From positions 930,001 to 994,000 of the forward strand of contig JASBNA010000007.1 of the NCBI GenBank assembly GCA_038087015.1: a DNA stretch of 64,000 bases. The letters run 5' to 3'. Every line of letters starts with the position of its first letter. Positions within the stretch are counted from its first letter, which is position 1. Source of the DNA: Cerrena zonata. Taxonomy: Eukaryota > Basidiomycota > Agaricomycetes > Polyporales > Cerrenaceae. Of this stretch, positions 33,751-43,727 are shown one piece after another. The notes under the pieces were generated by a model. It worked only from the letters and a program-made list of their open reading frames with translations, made no database searches and was not told the origin of the DNA. The translations under genes and the position numbers were made by a program.

Positions 33751-34957
33751 GAGTGACCCTGTAACACTTTCATACAAACGTGTTGGTACACTATCTATTC
33801 ACTTAGATGTCTTCCTTCCCTCTCGTGCCGTATCCAACGAGAAGCCGACAAAAGCCACGATTCCAGCAGTAGTGTATTTTCACGGCGGAGGGCTCACTGT
33901 AGGAAATAGAGGGAGCTGGTTTCCACATTGGCTCAAAGGTTCTCAAACCATGATATCCGTACCCCCGATGCAGAAGAGTTAATATTAGAAGTACCTCCAG
34001 ATCGTGTCGTCGCGTCGGGATTCGCGTTTCTGTGTTCTGACTACAGACTTCTACCTCCATCCACTGGTCATCAGGTAGTCGAGGATATCCGGGATCTCTT
34101 CCACTTTCTAAACCATGACTTCAGCTCCTCCCTACACGCGGTATCTTCATTACATAACTTCCACATAGATCCCAACCGCATAGCTGTTGCGGGGACTAGC
34201 GCAGGAGGTCTTTGTGCTTACCTTGCTGCTATGCATGCTAGACCGAAACCAAAGACAGTCTTGAGCTTCTATGGAATGGGTGGAAATTTCGTTGTATGTT
34301 GTATTTTGTCTTCTTTATCGTGCCCATTTAAGCATAGTTTAGACTCCTCATTACCTCCACGAGAAGAACGCACCATTTTTCAGAGGCCGGGAACTCTTAG
34401 ACCCCAATGACCTGTCGAAATACCTATACCCAACGTCCGAAAATCTCGATCCCCTCTCTGACTCGGCATTAGCCTATCATCCTCCTAATTCACCTACCCC
34501 GGGATACCCAGCGAACCCTCGCATGCAACTCGCTAGACTATATCTTCAGATGGGCAATTTTCTAGATTATTATACAGGCCAGCACGAACCAAGTCTGAGT
34601 CAGACTCTTCGCACTGCATGGGACGAGATCGATAATGTCTCTACCCAAGGACACGAAGTTCCTGAAAAACTTCGTCACAATATTCCTGACTCGCACCGCA
34701 TCCTGTTCCCCCAATATGCGGACTTGGACAGCTGGCCACCTACCCTCATTGTGCATGGATCCGATGATTCCGCAGTTCATGTTCATGAGTCCGTTTATCT
34801 CCACAACCTCTTGCAGAAGGCCGGCGTCACCTCGACTCTGAAGATCGTTGATGGAGAAGAGCACTCATTTGACTATGCACCTGATGCGATGTCACGGTTT
34901 GGCACAGAGGGTGGACTCTTCGACCAAGTTGGCGAGTTTCTTTCCCAGATTGCATAG
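33749..34957 (+). CDS. Alpha/beta hydrolase fold-3 protein (esterase-like)
   Basis: Three exons, about 350 residues. FHGGG (residues about 46-50) is the oxyanion-hole motif of the hormone-sensitive-lipase-like family. The nucleophile is in IAVAGTSAGGLCAYLAAMH (G-T-S-A-G, about 34180-34245). The acid is in LIVHGSDDSAV and the base His in EEHSFDY. The first intron runs from a gttctc donor after HWLK (about 33938) to an acceptor ccag near 34001, giving WLKDRVVASGF; a shorter splice is also possible. The second intron is about 34294-34342. No signal peptide, so intracellular. Substrate unknown. It is head-to-head with APC2 with overlapping start codons, so the two must share a compact promoter or use alternative starts. 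Confidence 0.88.
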
Positions 34958-35228
34958 CATTCACCATCTCGTCCATGCTAGAAAGTTCCTTTAGACTAAC
35001 AAGAACCTGATTCAACCAATGATTCTCAGACCGATATCTTGTCTATAGAGGTTGTCACGTACTTACACCAGCACGAGGTTGCTAATGTGCACCGCGTTTC
35101 CCGCATGTTTACGTCAGTGTCAAGTTGTACCAGTGTACATACAACAGGGGGCTATGCGCTCCTAGGCTTTCAAACTAATAAAGCAGCCCCTCTTATCTCT
35201 TCACCATTCAATCGATCCTGATATCGTT

Positions 35229-35432
35229 ATGGCGTCCAAGGATCAAGAGCCCAAAAAAACGGTACTCGAAAAAGACAAACTAGACGACGTCGAGGACACA
35301 GTGACTCGTGAGTAGAACATAAGTTGCCGCTGTATATCACTATATTGATCTTCTACAGCTCAGAATGACTCACAACAACGTGAAGTTCTAACCAATTTCT
35401 TCAGTCACTACTCAGTAGTCCTTCGCATGTGA
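35229..35432 (+). CDS. Possible small two-exon protein (about 50 residues)
   Basis: The ATG at 35229 opens MASKDQEPKKTVLEKDKL and an acidic stretch. A consensus gtgagt donor at about 35308 and a ctacag acceptor near 35358 join in frame to an exon reading QNDSQQREVLTNFFSHYS, with TGA at 35430-35432. The high charge and clean splice signals favour a real gene. No family is recognised and the second exon is short, so chance cannot be excluded. Confidence 0.35.
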
Positions 35433-35873
35433 CTGACTGGTACGCGACATCTCAAGATCGATGTTTAGTCCATATCTGAATCGGCTCCTTTTCCAGCGTT
35501 CAAGACGAGATCGCAATACATCATGACACGTAGGTTGTCTTATGACATTTGCTCGAACACGTCGTGACAGTTCTTGTAGGCTTTGTGAGATGCCCGAACA
35601 AGTGGAGTTCTCCACTACGCTGCCCAATGATAGCGGTAAACCAGATGTACGGATAGGCGGAGTCAAGATGCAGACTTCAGTACATAGTGCGGTGAAAACT
35701 CAGAAGTAGACATAAGGAATTGACGTGGAAGTTACGAGTTATGTGACTCGGATACATTTCCAACAGAGTAATGATACTGACGGAGACGACTAGGAAAGAA
35801 ATATGATACGTATCGATATCTGTATTATGATACCGGCGACGATGTGAAATAGTTTGGCCAAAGTCTATCGTGT
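35433..35873. other. Intergenic, nothing recognised
   Basis: Short frames only; no repeat or RNA gene seen. Confidence 0.4.
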
Positions 35874-36305
35874 TCAGGTATACAAGCTATCTCGAGCGAA
35901 AGTATGCTCATACCACGCAGGCTTGATCCTATCCCGAACGAGCTTCTCTCAGAAGCTTTGTACAGTCGGGCTGATGATATTTTCTTTCTAACACTGGCAG
36001 ACCGTCAAATAAATATACCTGATGCCGAATGCAACATCACTTACACGATCACACCAATAGAGATCGTCTCCAAACGGCGCATACCGCGGGAGCTCATCCC
36101 CTCCCTCCAAAGCAAGACAGTAACAACACTGTCTCGCCAACACGTCCTCATTCGTAATGAGCTCTACTTCACGGCACATAATCTCCTTCCTATTATCGCC
36201 AACCCAATTCGACTTTTCGCACCGAACACGACCAGTCAATCGGGCCAGTGGAGGTTCAGCGTCGAGTAAAATATGAATCGCCGATGAGTTGTATACGTTA
36301 GGCAA
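35874..36305 (-). pseudogene. Truncated, nonsense-bearing copy of the CX2C family
   Basis: Third copy of the family at 9602 and 16389. It retains SSAIHILLDAEPPLARLTGR, EVELITNEDVLARQCCYCL and YWCDR before the conserved splice site. The downstream exon aligns with the intact copies through REKLVRDRIKP-like sequence to RDSLYT. It carries two nonsense codons relative to copy 1: CAG to TAG at 35988-35990, straight after the last conserved Cys, and TGG to TGA at 35949-35951. The first 90 or so residues, including the RHSAHL and YARK blocks, are missing upstream of 36305. It is therefore 5' truncated and broken and unlikely to give a functional protein. Confidence 0.8.
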
Positions 36306-36799
36306 GTCATTGTCTTTGGTTCAACGGATTTGATGCCTGTGGATGGCATAAAGGGGTACACGAGTAGGATGTTTTCAAGGCGCAGTGCGATGCCTCAACT
36401 ATTGTTCTATACGTGGTTTGAACACGATATACTGTATAGCAGTACTAGTATAGCAAACATGTCCCAAACAGGGCTCGGAAATAATTTGCTTGCCGGAGTC
36501 GTATTGGTTTACCAACATGTCCTGACTCCGAGTCGGACCTGCGAGTTTGTCCATAATACACAAATTACTCACAGCCGTATCCTTTTCAAAAGCGTGTTTA
36601 TCCGTGAGTGGCTGAGTGATCTCAGCATCTTCACAAGTGCCAAGAATTGAAGAGACGGGTTTCTCCAAAGTATCCGGACACGTCTGAACAACATGAGCCT
36701 GTGTGAATTTACTAGTCAAGCTCAGAGCAAGTGAACACAATGAGTATATGCCAGTGGCTGGCAACTTGATAATCCAGAATATACAGGCAGGTAGAAAAA
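36306..36799. other. Intergenic, no gene supported
   Basis: Two overlapping antisense chance frames of about 110 codons without domains. No trace of the missing 5' part of the adjacent pseudogene was found. Confidence 0.4.
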
Positions 36800-38341
36800 T
36801 TACAATTTCTGGTCAGTCACTTTCTTATCATCCTCGACCGAGACAGTATCTTTGTTCCCCTCCGCCTTCGTATCTTCCTCCTTCGCATCTTCCCCCTTCG
36901 GGTCTAAGCCTCCGATAATATATGTCGCCTTGGGTTTTGTGGACTCGGTATGGTTTACTTGGACCTGAATGGAGGACGACGGCTTCTCATTATTTTCGTC
37001 TCGATGTCCTTCACTGGCGTCTTGTGGAACATCATCGATGTGAAGAGTCTTGCTTATCAGATCCGTAATCGCCTTCACTTCGTCCTCTGCACTTAGGTCC
37101 TTGGTAGCCACAGGTTCATCCGAGTTGAAGTCTACGACCGATTCCTCTGTCTCTTTCCAAGCCGCATCCAGTTCATCTTCCCAGCCCAGCTCTTTGCACA
37201 ACTCGCGTGCGATATCGTCTGTTTTACCTAGGCAAATAACGTCGTCGGATCGGGTACCAAAATCGCCGACTTCATCCAGGTTCACAAGAACTCTCGGGCA
37301 GCCTTCTGGTACCATTTTAGAGAGTGCGGCGAACGGATGCACTGTTAGTGAGGTACCCATAACAATGAGCAGGTCAGCTGAGTGTAGCAGCGGGATCGAT
37401 TTGTGGAATTCTTTAGGCAACTAGAAGTGCAAGTTAGCTTGAGATTAACTAGTATTCTCGCTTCATGGACCTACAGCTTCACCAAAGAAGATGATGTCTG
37501 GTTTGACCAATCCGTTGCATTTCTCACAGTGAGCTATAGTGCCAGATTTAATATGCTTTACCAAAGTATTCCTGTCAAATTCGGCACCACAATCGATGCA
37601 ATGCTGATTCGCAAAGCTGCCGTGAGCTTCGATGATTCGTTGTGGGGGTACACCAGCCATGCGTTCCAGAGTGTCGATATTCTGTGTGAAGCACATTTGG
37701 AGGAGGCCATGATCAGAAAGCAATTTCACGAATGAATGCGTTAGTGTAGGTCGAAAACGCCCTGGGAGTAGCTCTCGAGCCAATGTATAGACTTGGTCAT
37801 TCACGGTTCCTATTAATGTGTAGTATATAATAGAACAGAATACGCTACTTACATGGTTCTGGATTTTCTCGGAAGAAGTTAATCTCGAATACGGCTTCGG
37901 GATAAGGCAGATTCAATCTCGCAAGATTTGCCTGAATCATGGTAAGTCTCCGGAATTATTTTCTTAGGATCCGTTCCTTACGTATAAGCCTACAATAGTT
38001 AAGCATGAGAAGAGATCTCGAGGATACTTTTAATCTTTCCAACCTGTATCAGGAGATCTGAAGTCTGGAATACCAGCAGAGGTGCTGACACCTAGATAAG
38101 ACGTATACAGATGAGATGACGATGGTTTGGTGCTGTTGTATAGACAATACCTGCTCCGAGCTATACATCAGTTAATATACATCATGTGGTATCATCGAAG
38201 GATGCCTTAGTGGGCACTCACCATAACACATATCCGTTTGCATTTGTTGGACTTGATGAACTTGGCCAAGGATGGCAGGTCTTTGCTTTCTAAAATCTCG
38301 GGAGGACCTTCGTACGGAGTGTGAGACTGAGTTTGACCCAT
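36800..38341 (-). CDS. hst2: Sir2-family NAD-dependent deacetylase, Hst2/SIRT2 type
   Basis: Multi-exon sirtuin. The first exon from the ATG at 38341 (MGQTQSHTPYEG) ends CKRICVM. Short exons then supply the Rossmann segment around the GAGIS and GIPDFRS motifs (about 38150-37860). The central exon holds FTQNIDTLERMAG with the Asn-Asp of the NAD site, EAHGSFANQHC with the catalytic His, the zinc ligands C-x2-C (HCIDCG and HCEKCN) and KPDIIFFGE. The next exon gives LLIVMGTSLTVHPFAAL and RVLVNLDEVGD. A long acidic tail follows, Glu/Asp/Lys-rich to the TAA at 36800. Sirtuins of this class deacetylate histone H4K16 and tubulin-like substrates and are mainly cytoplasmic. The MGQ start could in principle allow N-myristoylation, but I would not rely on that. 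Confidence 0.92.
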
Positions 38342-38666
38342 TTAGAGTTGATATAATGTTCTTGGGAGACCTATGATAGTGGTTAGAATCTGAGAATGGC
38401 TTGTCTGGGACCAGGTCACCCAACTACGCCACCGCGGCCCCGGTAATCATAGAAAGTGCCGATATACATGACATCATAAGCGCTAGAACACGACTTTTCG
38501 TTTTAGACCGTGACTATGACTGCTATAACCTGTGACATATACAGCGTTGATGTGACAGTACTTATCGGCGGGTAGTCACGGTATTTAATATTTACTATCT
38601 TGATTATCGACTTGAACTTCTTTCAAGTTGAACGTTTCTACTATCGGACTGCTAACTTGAACAGAT
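38342..38666. other. Divergent intergenic region (sirtuin / F-box copy 1)
   Basis: The last 75 or so bases before the F-box ATG (ATCTTGATTATCGACTTGA and GAACGTT blocks) recur upstream of F-box copy 2 at about 40890-40960, so the promoter was duplicated with the gene. Confidence 0.55.
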
Positions 38667-40639
38667 ATGGACTCTATACCTCTCAGGTGATTACTCCTTG
38701 ATATCCAACTATACGCATCTGGAGGGCTATCTGACTTTGGTACATTACAGCATCGAGCTTCCCTCTGAGTTCCACAAGTGCGAACTAGATATTGCCACCC
38801 TCAAATTCCTGAGAGGAGACCAGGGCCTTCGAGGATGGAGACATCATCAGTCATCTGGAAGACACGATTATCAAACACTCTCGAGCACTTGCATTTTACC
38901 AGGGACACCTTAATGTCAGAAAGCGAGGCCTTAACACCATCCTCCCTCGAGAAATACTCTCGGAGGTGTTTTACGTTATTGCTCGCCATGACTTTTCCAT
39001 TGCCAGTGCCAGCCGTCGTCGTACCAGCCAATCACCACGTCTTTCATGGCTGGGATTAGCTCACGTATGTCGCTATTGGAGGAGTATCGTTCTCACGTCA
39101 CCAAGAATATTTTCATTCATGTATCTCCCTGCACGAAGTCGGGAGCATCTTCAAGCGTGCCTATATTACTCACGTCAGGCACCTTTGTCTGTTAAATACC
39201 GAGACTGCTCTGTCAGGGACAAGGTACATAAACAACTGTATAGCCAATGGTTATTACTTCTCCCACACCTCGGTCGTGCTCGCTCTGCGGATCTTGAAAT
39301 TAACCTCGCCAATACTACCGAAACGCAACTAATACTACCGTTCTCTCAAACATTGACAACGTTGATGTTAACAGATCCATTTATACGCAAACCACCAGCA
39401 TTGGAATTGGCGGGAAAAACCATCGATAGGATCTTTAGTGTTCTACCGAACCTCCAGCACTTTTCCAGTGATCTACACACTCTAGGTTACTCCGACTGGA
39501 CAGAACGTGCATTCCCTCCCAGTCTCAAGGTCCTAATTATTAACCATTCCGCCAGTGGAGATCAAACTCCATCCCTTCAACACTTGATCTCTGCACTCCA
39601 AAAACTACCCTACCTGCGCCAGCTGCAATTCGAAGGTTTACGATCAGGGGATTATTCTTATTCTAGTTCAAATGCCCTCTCGATGGCTTCCACTCCTCGT
39701 CTTGAGAGGTTGCATCTTGATGGTCATCATGCTCCTTGCACTTCTATCCTTTCTCGCACCGATTACACCCGCCGACTCTATCTGCGACCTAGGTTACACT
39801 TACGTGGCAACCGGTTGGTCATGGATCTCTTTTTGGACTCTCTGACAGGTTTATTCCAAAGACAAGGTCTGCCCTCCGAAGAGTCATACGTACTAGTATT
39901 GCACGCTTGGGCGCCGGACGGCTACCGTCTACGGACTCATCTGAAAGTACGGCCTGCGGGTAGTGGTTCAGTGATTCCTCGCAAGATACTATCGCAAATG
40001 CTCAAGTGGGGAGAGTACACAGACTTGAGACATTCAAATTCATGCTCCAGGTTTGATATTGCTGCAACGGTTATTCCTAAGGAGGGTCGTGATGAGAATT
40101 GGGAGACAATGCGGCTACGACGCGATTCAGCCGCTCGAGAGTTTTATCGACGGTCACTACCTTTCTTTCCTCATGTGCAGGCTCTCGTGATTGGACTCGA
40201 TGCTGATGGGTACACGACGAAGTGTACATGGGATGCTGTAGCTCCTCTAACCAACAACATCCAATCCCTGCAAATTGTAGTGAAGGATATGCCGTACCAG
40301 CATAAGGAACCAGGGGGTCGTATTCTCGAATTTCCCCTCAAGTTATGTGAAATGGAAAACGGAAAAAATGATCTCGATAATGGACAGGTCCCATTTCCTT
40401 CGCTTCGCGTTTTATCGATTAGTGTTCCACTGGCAGTTGGGAGCAAAGATACAACCAGGACTTTTCTGGAGAATCTACGGATTGCATTGGAGGCGAGGAA
40501 GGCCAGAGGCTATGGTTTGATGAAGCTCATGTTGGACGTCTCCTTGGAGAAAGATCAACTTGAAACCCAATTCCGACACCTCGTGGAGATTTTGTCAATG
40601 GAAGAGGATTATGACTGGAATGATTCAGAATTCGAGTAG
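38667..40639 (+). CDS. F-box protein, tandem copy 1 (frame break near N-terminus)
   Basis: Exon 1 (MDSIPL, ATG 38667) is joined by a gtgatt...ttacag intron to IELPSEFHKCELDIATLKFL. The sequence then continues into ILPREILSEVFYVIARHDFS (F-box) and a 557-codon frame to TAG at 40637-40639 with Leu-rich segments. Compared with copy 2, one extra T at 38828-38829 (GGCCTTCGAGG versus GGCCTCGAGG) shifts the frame between the two parts. The N-terminal frame ends at 38913 and the F-box frame has no early ATG. Either the gene is recently broken, or the sequence has an error, or an unrecognised splice corrects it. The long body has no internal stop, so any inactivation is recent. Role by family: SCF substrate adaptor. 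Confidence 0.75.
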
Positions 40640-40959
40640 TTGTGCTGATGGTCCAGGTTCATCCCCTCGTCGCACACTTAATGATACGATTTCATCAATA
40701 TAGTACTTAGTTGTTACATGACAGCCGAATAGTCATGGCCGAATATGACGTTCAAACTAGGGACTCGGTCCAATACAATGTTCACACCTTCACTTGAGTA
40801 CTGACAAATTTCTTGAAGTTATTAGCTGTGGCCAGTGACGAGTTGACGTGCTACTGTGACTAAGAAGGTGTTGATTTATTCAGACCACCCATCTTGATTA
40901 TCAACTTGAGCCTTGAGCTTGAACGTTCGAAATATCGAACTAGCGTAGCTTGACCAAGT
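40640..40959. other. Spacer between tandem F-box copies
   Basis: Contains the duplicated promoter block of copy 2 (about 40890-40960). No coding potential. Confidence 0.5.
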
Positions 40960-42906
40960 ATGGATTCTATCCCTCTCAAGTGAGTGCTCATCAATGCCCT
41001 ACCATATCCAACGGGATAAATATCTGACGTATGTGACACTCCAGCATCGAGCTTCCCTCCGAATTCAGCAAGTGCGAACTAGATATTACTACCCTCAAAG
41101 CCCTGAAAGGAGACCAGGGCCTCGAGGATGGAGAGATAATCGGTCGTCTAGAAGACACCATTCTCAAACACTTTCGAGCAATTGCATTCTATCAAGGACA
41201 CATCAATGTCAGAAAGCGAGGCATTAACACAATCCTCCCTCGAGAAGTCCTCTCGGAGGTGTTTTACGTTATTGCTCGCCATGACTTTACTATTGCTAGT
41301 GACAACTTTGAGCCACCGAGTCTTTCGTGGCTAGAACTAGCTCACGTATGTCGGTATTGGAGGAATATCGTTCTCACGTCACCAAGAATCTTTTCACTCG
41401 TGTATCTTCCCGCAGGAAATCAGGATCGTCTTCAAGCGTGCCTACATTACTCACGTCAAGCACCTTTGGATGTCATATATTGTGATAACTTGAACCAGGT
41501 GGACAGACAGAAATGGTTGTATAATCAATGGTTAACACTCCATCCACACCTCAGTCATACTCGTACCCTGACACTCCGGACTCAACTCGCTGATACCACT
41601 GAAACAGCACTAGTACTACCATTATCTACCACATTGACGAGGTTAACATTGAATGATCCATTTCTACGGGCACCGTCACAATCGGAGGCGACGAAGAGAG
41701 CAATTGATCAGATGTTTGGTGCTCTACCAAATCTCTTGCAGCTTACCAGTGATCCATACACTTTATGTCAATCTGATTGGACGGAACGTGCATTCCCTGC
41801 CAACCTCCAGACACTGATTGTTGATAATCCCTTCGGAGAAGAACCTACTCCATCCCTTCCACGTTTGATCTCTGCGCTCCAAAAGCTACCCTCTCTACGC
41901 CAGCTCGAATTCTGGGGTTTAAGATCGGAGGATTTCTCTGGTTCACATACCATCTCTCCGGCTCGGATCCATCCTCTCGAGTCGTTGCATCTTGATGGCC
42001 ACTGCGATCCTTGCACTTCCATCCTTTCCTGCATCGATTCCACCCACCGACTTTATGCGCGGCCTGCGCTACATATATGCGATAACCCGCTGGCGATGAA
42101 CATCTTTTTAGATTCCCTGACGGGTTTGCTCGAGCGACAATGTCTGTCCTCTGAAGAGTCATACGTATTAGTCAACTCCACACACTCACGGTTGGGGGGC
42201 TGCACTCTAAAAACCCGTCTGAAAGTACGGCCTATGGGTAATAGTTTAGTGATTCCCTGCGAGACGGTATTCGAAATGTTGCATAATAGTCGGGGCTCCC
42301 GCGGGCCCGGGTCGTTTCAGTATTGACATTACCGCAATTGTTATCGCAACGCTTCGTCGCGATGAGAATTGGGAGTCAACGATACTACGATGGACTTCAC
42401 CCGCACGAGACTTTTATCGACGGACACTGCCCGCCTTTCTTCATGCCCGGGCTCTTGTGGTTGTGCTTGATGCTGATGGGTACACTGCGCGATGTGCATG
42501 GGATGCTATCGCCCCTCTATCCAACGTCCAAACTCTACAAATTGTAGTACCCAAGACAAATTATATCCACAAAAACCCCGATACTCGTTTTCACATCTCC
42601 AAGTTCCCGCTCAACCTGTGTGAAATAGATGGACAGGGAGGACTCGACAATGGACAAGTCTTGTTCCCTTCCCTTCGCGTTTTATCGGTTTGTGCTCCGC
42701 TACTTGGCGGGGGTGCAAGTCGAACTTTTGTGGAGAACCTACGGATTGCGTTGGATGCGAGGAAGGCGAGAGGTCACTGTTTGAGGAAGCTCATATTGAA
42801 CGTCTGTAGGCCGGAGAAAGATCAACTTGAAGAGCAATTCCGACCTCTCGTGGAGATTTTGTTAGCGGAAGAGGAACCTGACTGTTATACTTTACATGAC
42901 GACTAG
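40960..42906 (+). CDS. F-box protein, tandem copy 2 (frame break in mid-body)
   Basis: Same plan as copy 1: MDSIPL exon at ATG 40960, gtgagt intron, then IELPSEFSKCELDITTLKAL and INTILPREVLSEVFYVIARH, here in one continuous frame. The frame runs to 42326, where it ends in SRGSRGPGSFQY. Homology to copy 1 resumes immediately in another phase (SIDITAIVIATLRRDENWE) and continues to LHDD and TAG at 42906. The break at about 42290-42325 lies in a GC-rich stretch; no GT-AG pair in the right phase was found to bridge it, so a frameshift is likely. The N-terminal 440 residues, with the F-box, could still be made. Its overall similarity to copy 1, including the promoter, shows a tandem duplication. 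Confidence 0.75.
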
Positions 42907-43258
42907 GCATGCTAGTTACTGTAGAAAGGGGCTGTCCTTGCTCAATTACGAAGAGTTCTTAGATGGCCACTAACTGCATCTATGTTACAAACAGTGGAAA
43001 CCATACAATCGACAATTACAGAATATAAGTAGAGTATAAAGCATAGAATTCCGTCGGAAAATGCTATAAAAAGAGCGGTCAGAGCTGGTTCAAAATGCGG
43101 TGACTGACGAAATGAAAGAAGTCTCATACAGAAAAGAATGGTATCGCCAAGTCTACTTGTCTAGAGTAGATCGGACTCATTAAATCAGGTTTTATAGAAT
43201 AAATCATGGACACGAAAGGGGGGGGGGAGGCAACTATATCAGGAACAGGAACGAGAAC
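42907..43258. other. Intergenic with a G10 run
   Basis: 3' flank of F-box copy 2. A run of ten G residues occurs at 43218-43227. No gene supported. Confidence 0.45.
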
Positions 43259-43405
43259 TCACTTTTGGTAGTCTGCTCGTGATTGCTTGATGGTCGACAA
43301 CGGATCGTTCATACAGAAGAGAGCTGCCTGCAAGTCAAACGGCGAGCGCGACATTTGTAGCCCGAGCAGGACTTGACCGAGTATTCGACATTCTAGAGGA
43401 AGCAT
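43259..43405 (-). CDS. Possible 48-residue small protein
   Basis: An uninterrupted frame from ATG 43405 reads MLPLECRILGQVLLGLQMSR..., then DLQAALFCMNDPL and QSRADYQK, with TGA at 43259-43261. The stop codon overlaps a perfect gtgagt donor (AAAA|gtgagt), so the frame could instead continue into a downstream exon. The amphipathic Leu-rich start and the absence of low-complexity sequence make it look protein-like. Family not recognised. Confidence 0.3.
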   Translation of the reverse strand: MLPLECRILGQVLLGLQMSRSPFDLQAALFCMNDPLSTIKQSRADYQK

Positions 43406-43727
43406 ATTTGAATATCTTCGTTTCGAACCTAGATTAAATGCTAGCGTCGAGTTCCATCCTAGCTAGTGGAGGCTTCATCCATCGCCATTTCACAATCCAA
43501 GGATAACCACAAGTGAAGCCTTAGTGGAGTACTTCGACAAGAAACGTGCAGACCCGGAGTGGTTTGCGAAGAAAGAGAACGCCGATAGACGCCAGCGTTC
43601 GCTAACAATAAATACTGAGTGATAAGTCCCCTAAATAATGCGCGAGAAAACTCATATTCCCACGGATGGGTGGCTGAAAATCTTGAACGAAAAACTGTAG
43701 AGTCACTATACAGCACCTGCACAACCC
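43406..43727. other. Upstream region of the H15-like gene
   Basis: Divergent spacer. Minus-strand chance frames only; presumed promoter of the gene starting at 43728. Confidence 0.4.

Noticed and set aside
36330..36650. Overlapping sense and antisense frames of about 110 codons next to the pseudogene
   Set aside because: Neither shows homology to the missing 5' part of the CX2C family nor any domain.
42270..42330. An intron to rescue the frame of F-box copy 2 (gtattc...tttcag)
   Set aside because: The donor lies at phase 0 while the downstream conserved frame needs phase 2, and the corresponding sequence is exonic in copy 1.
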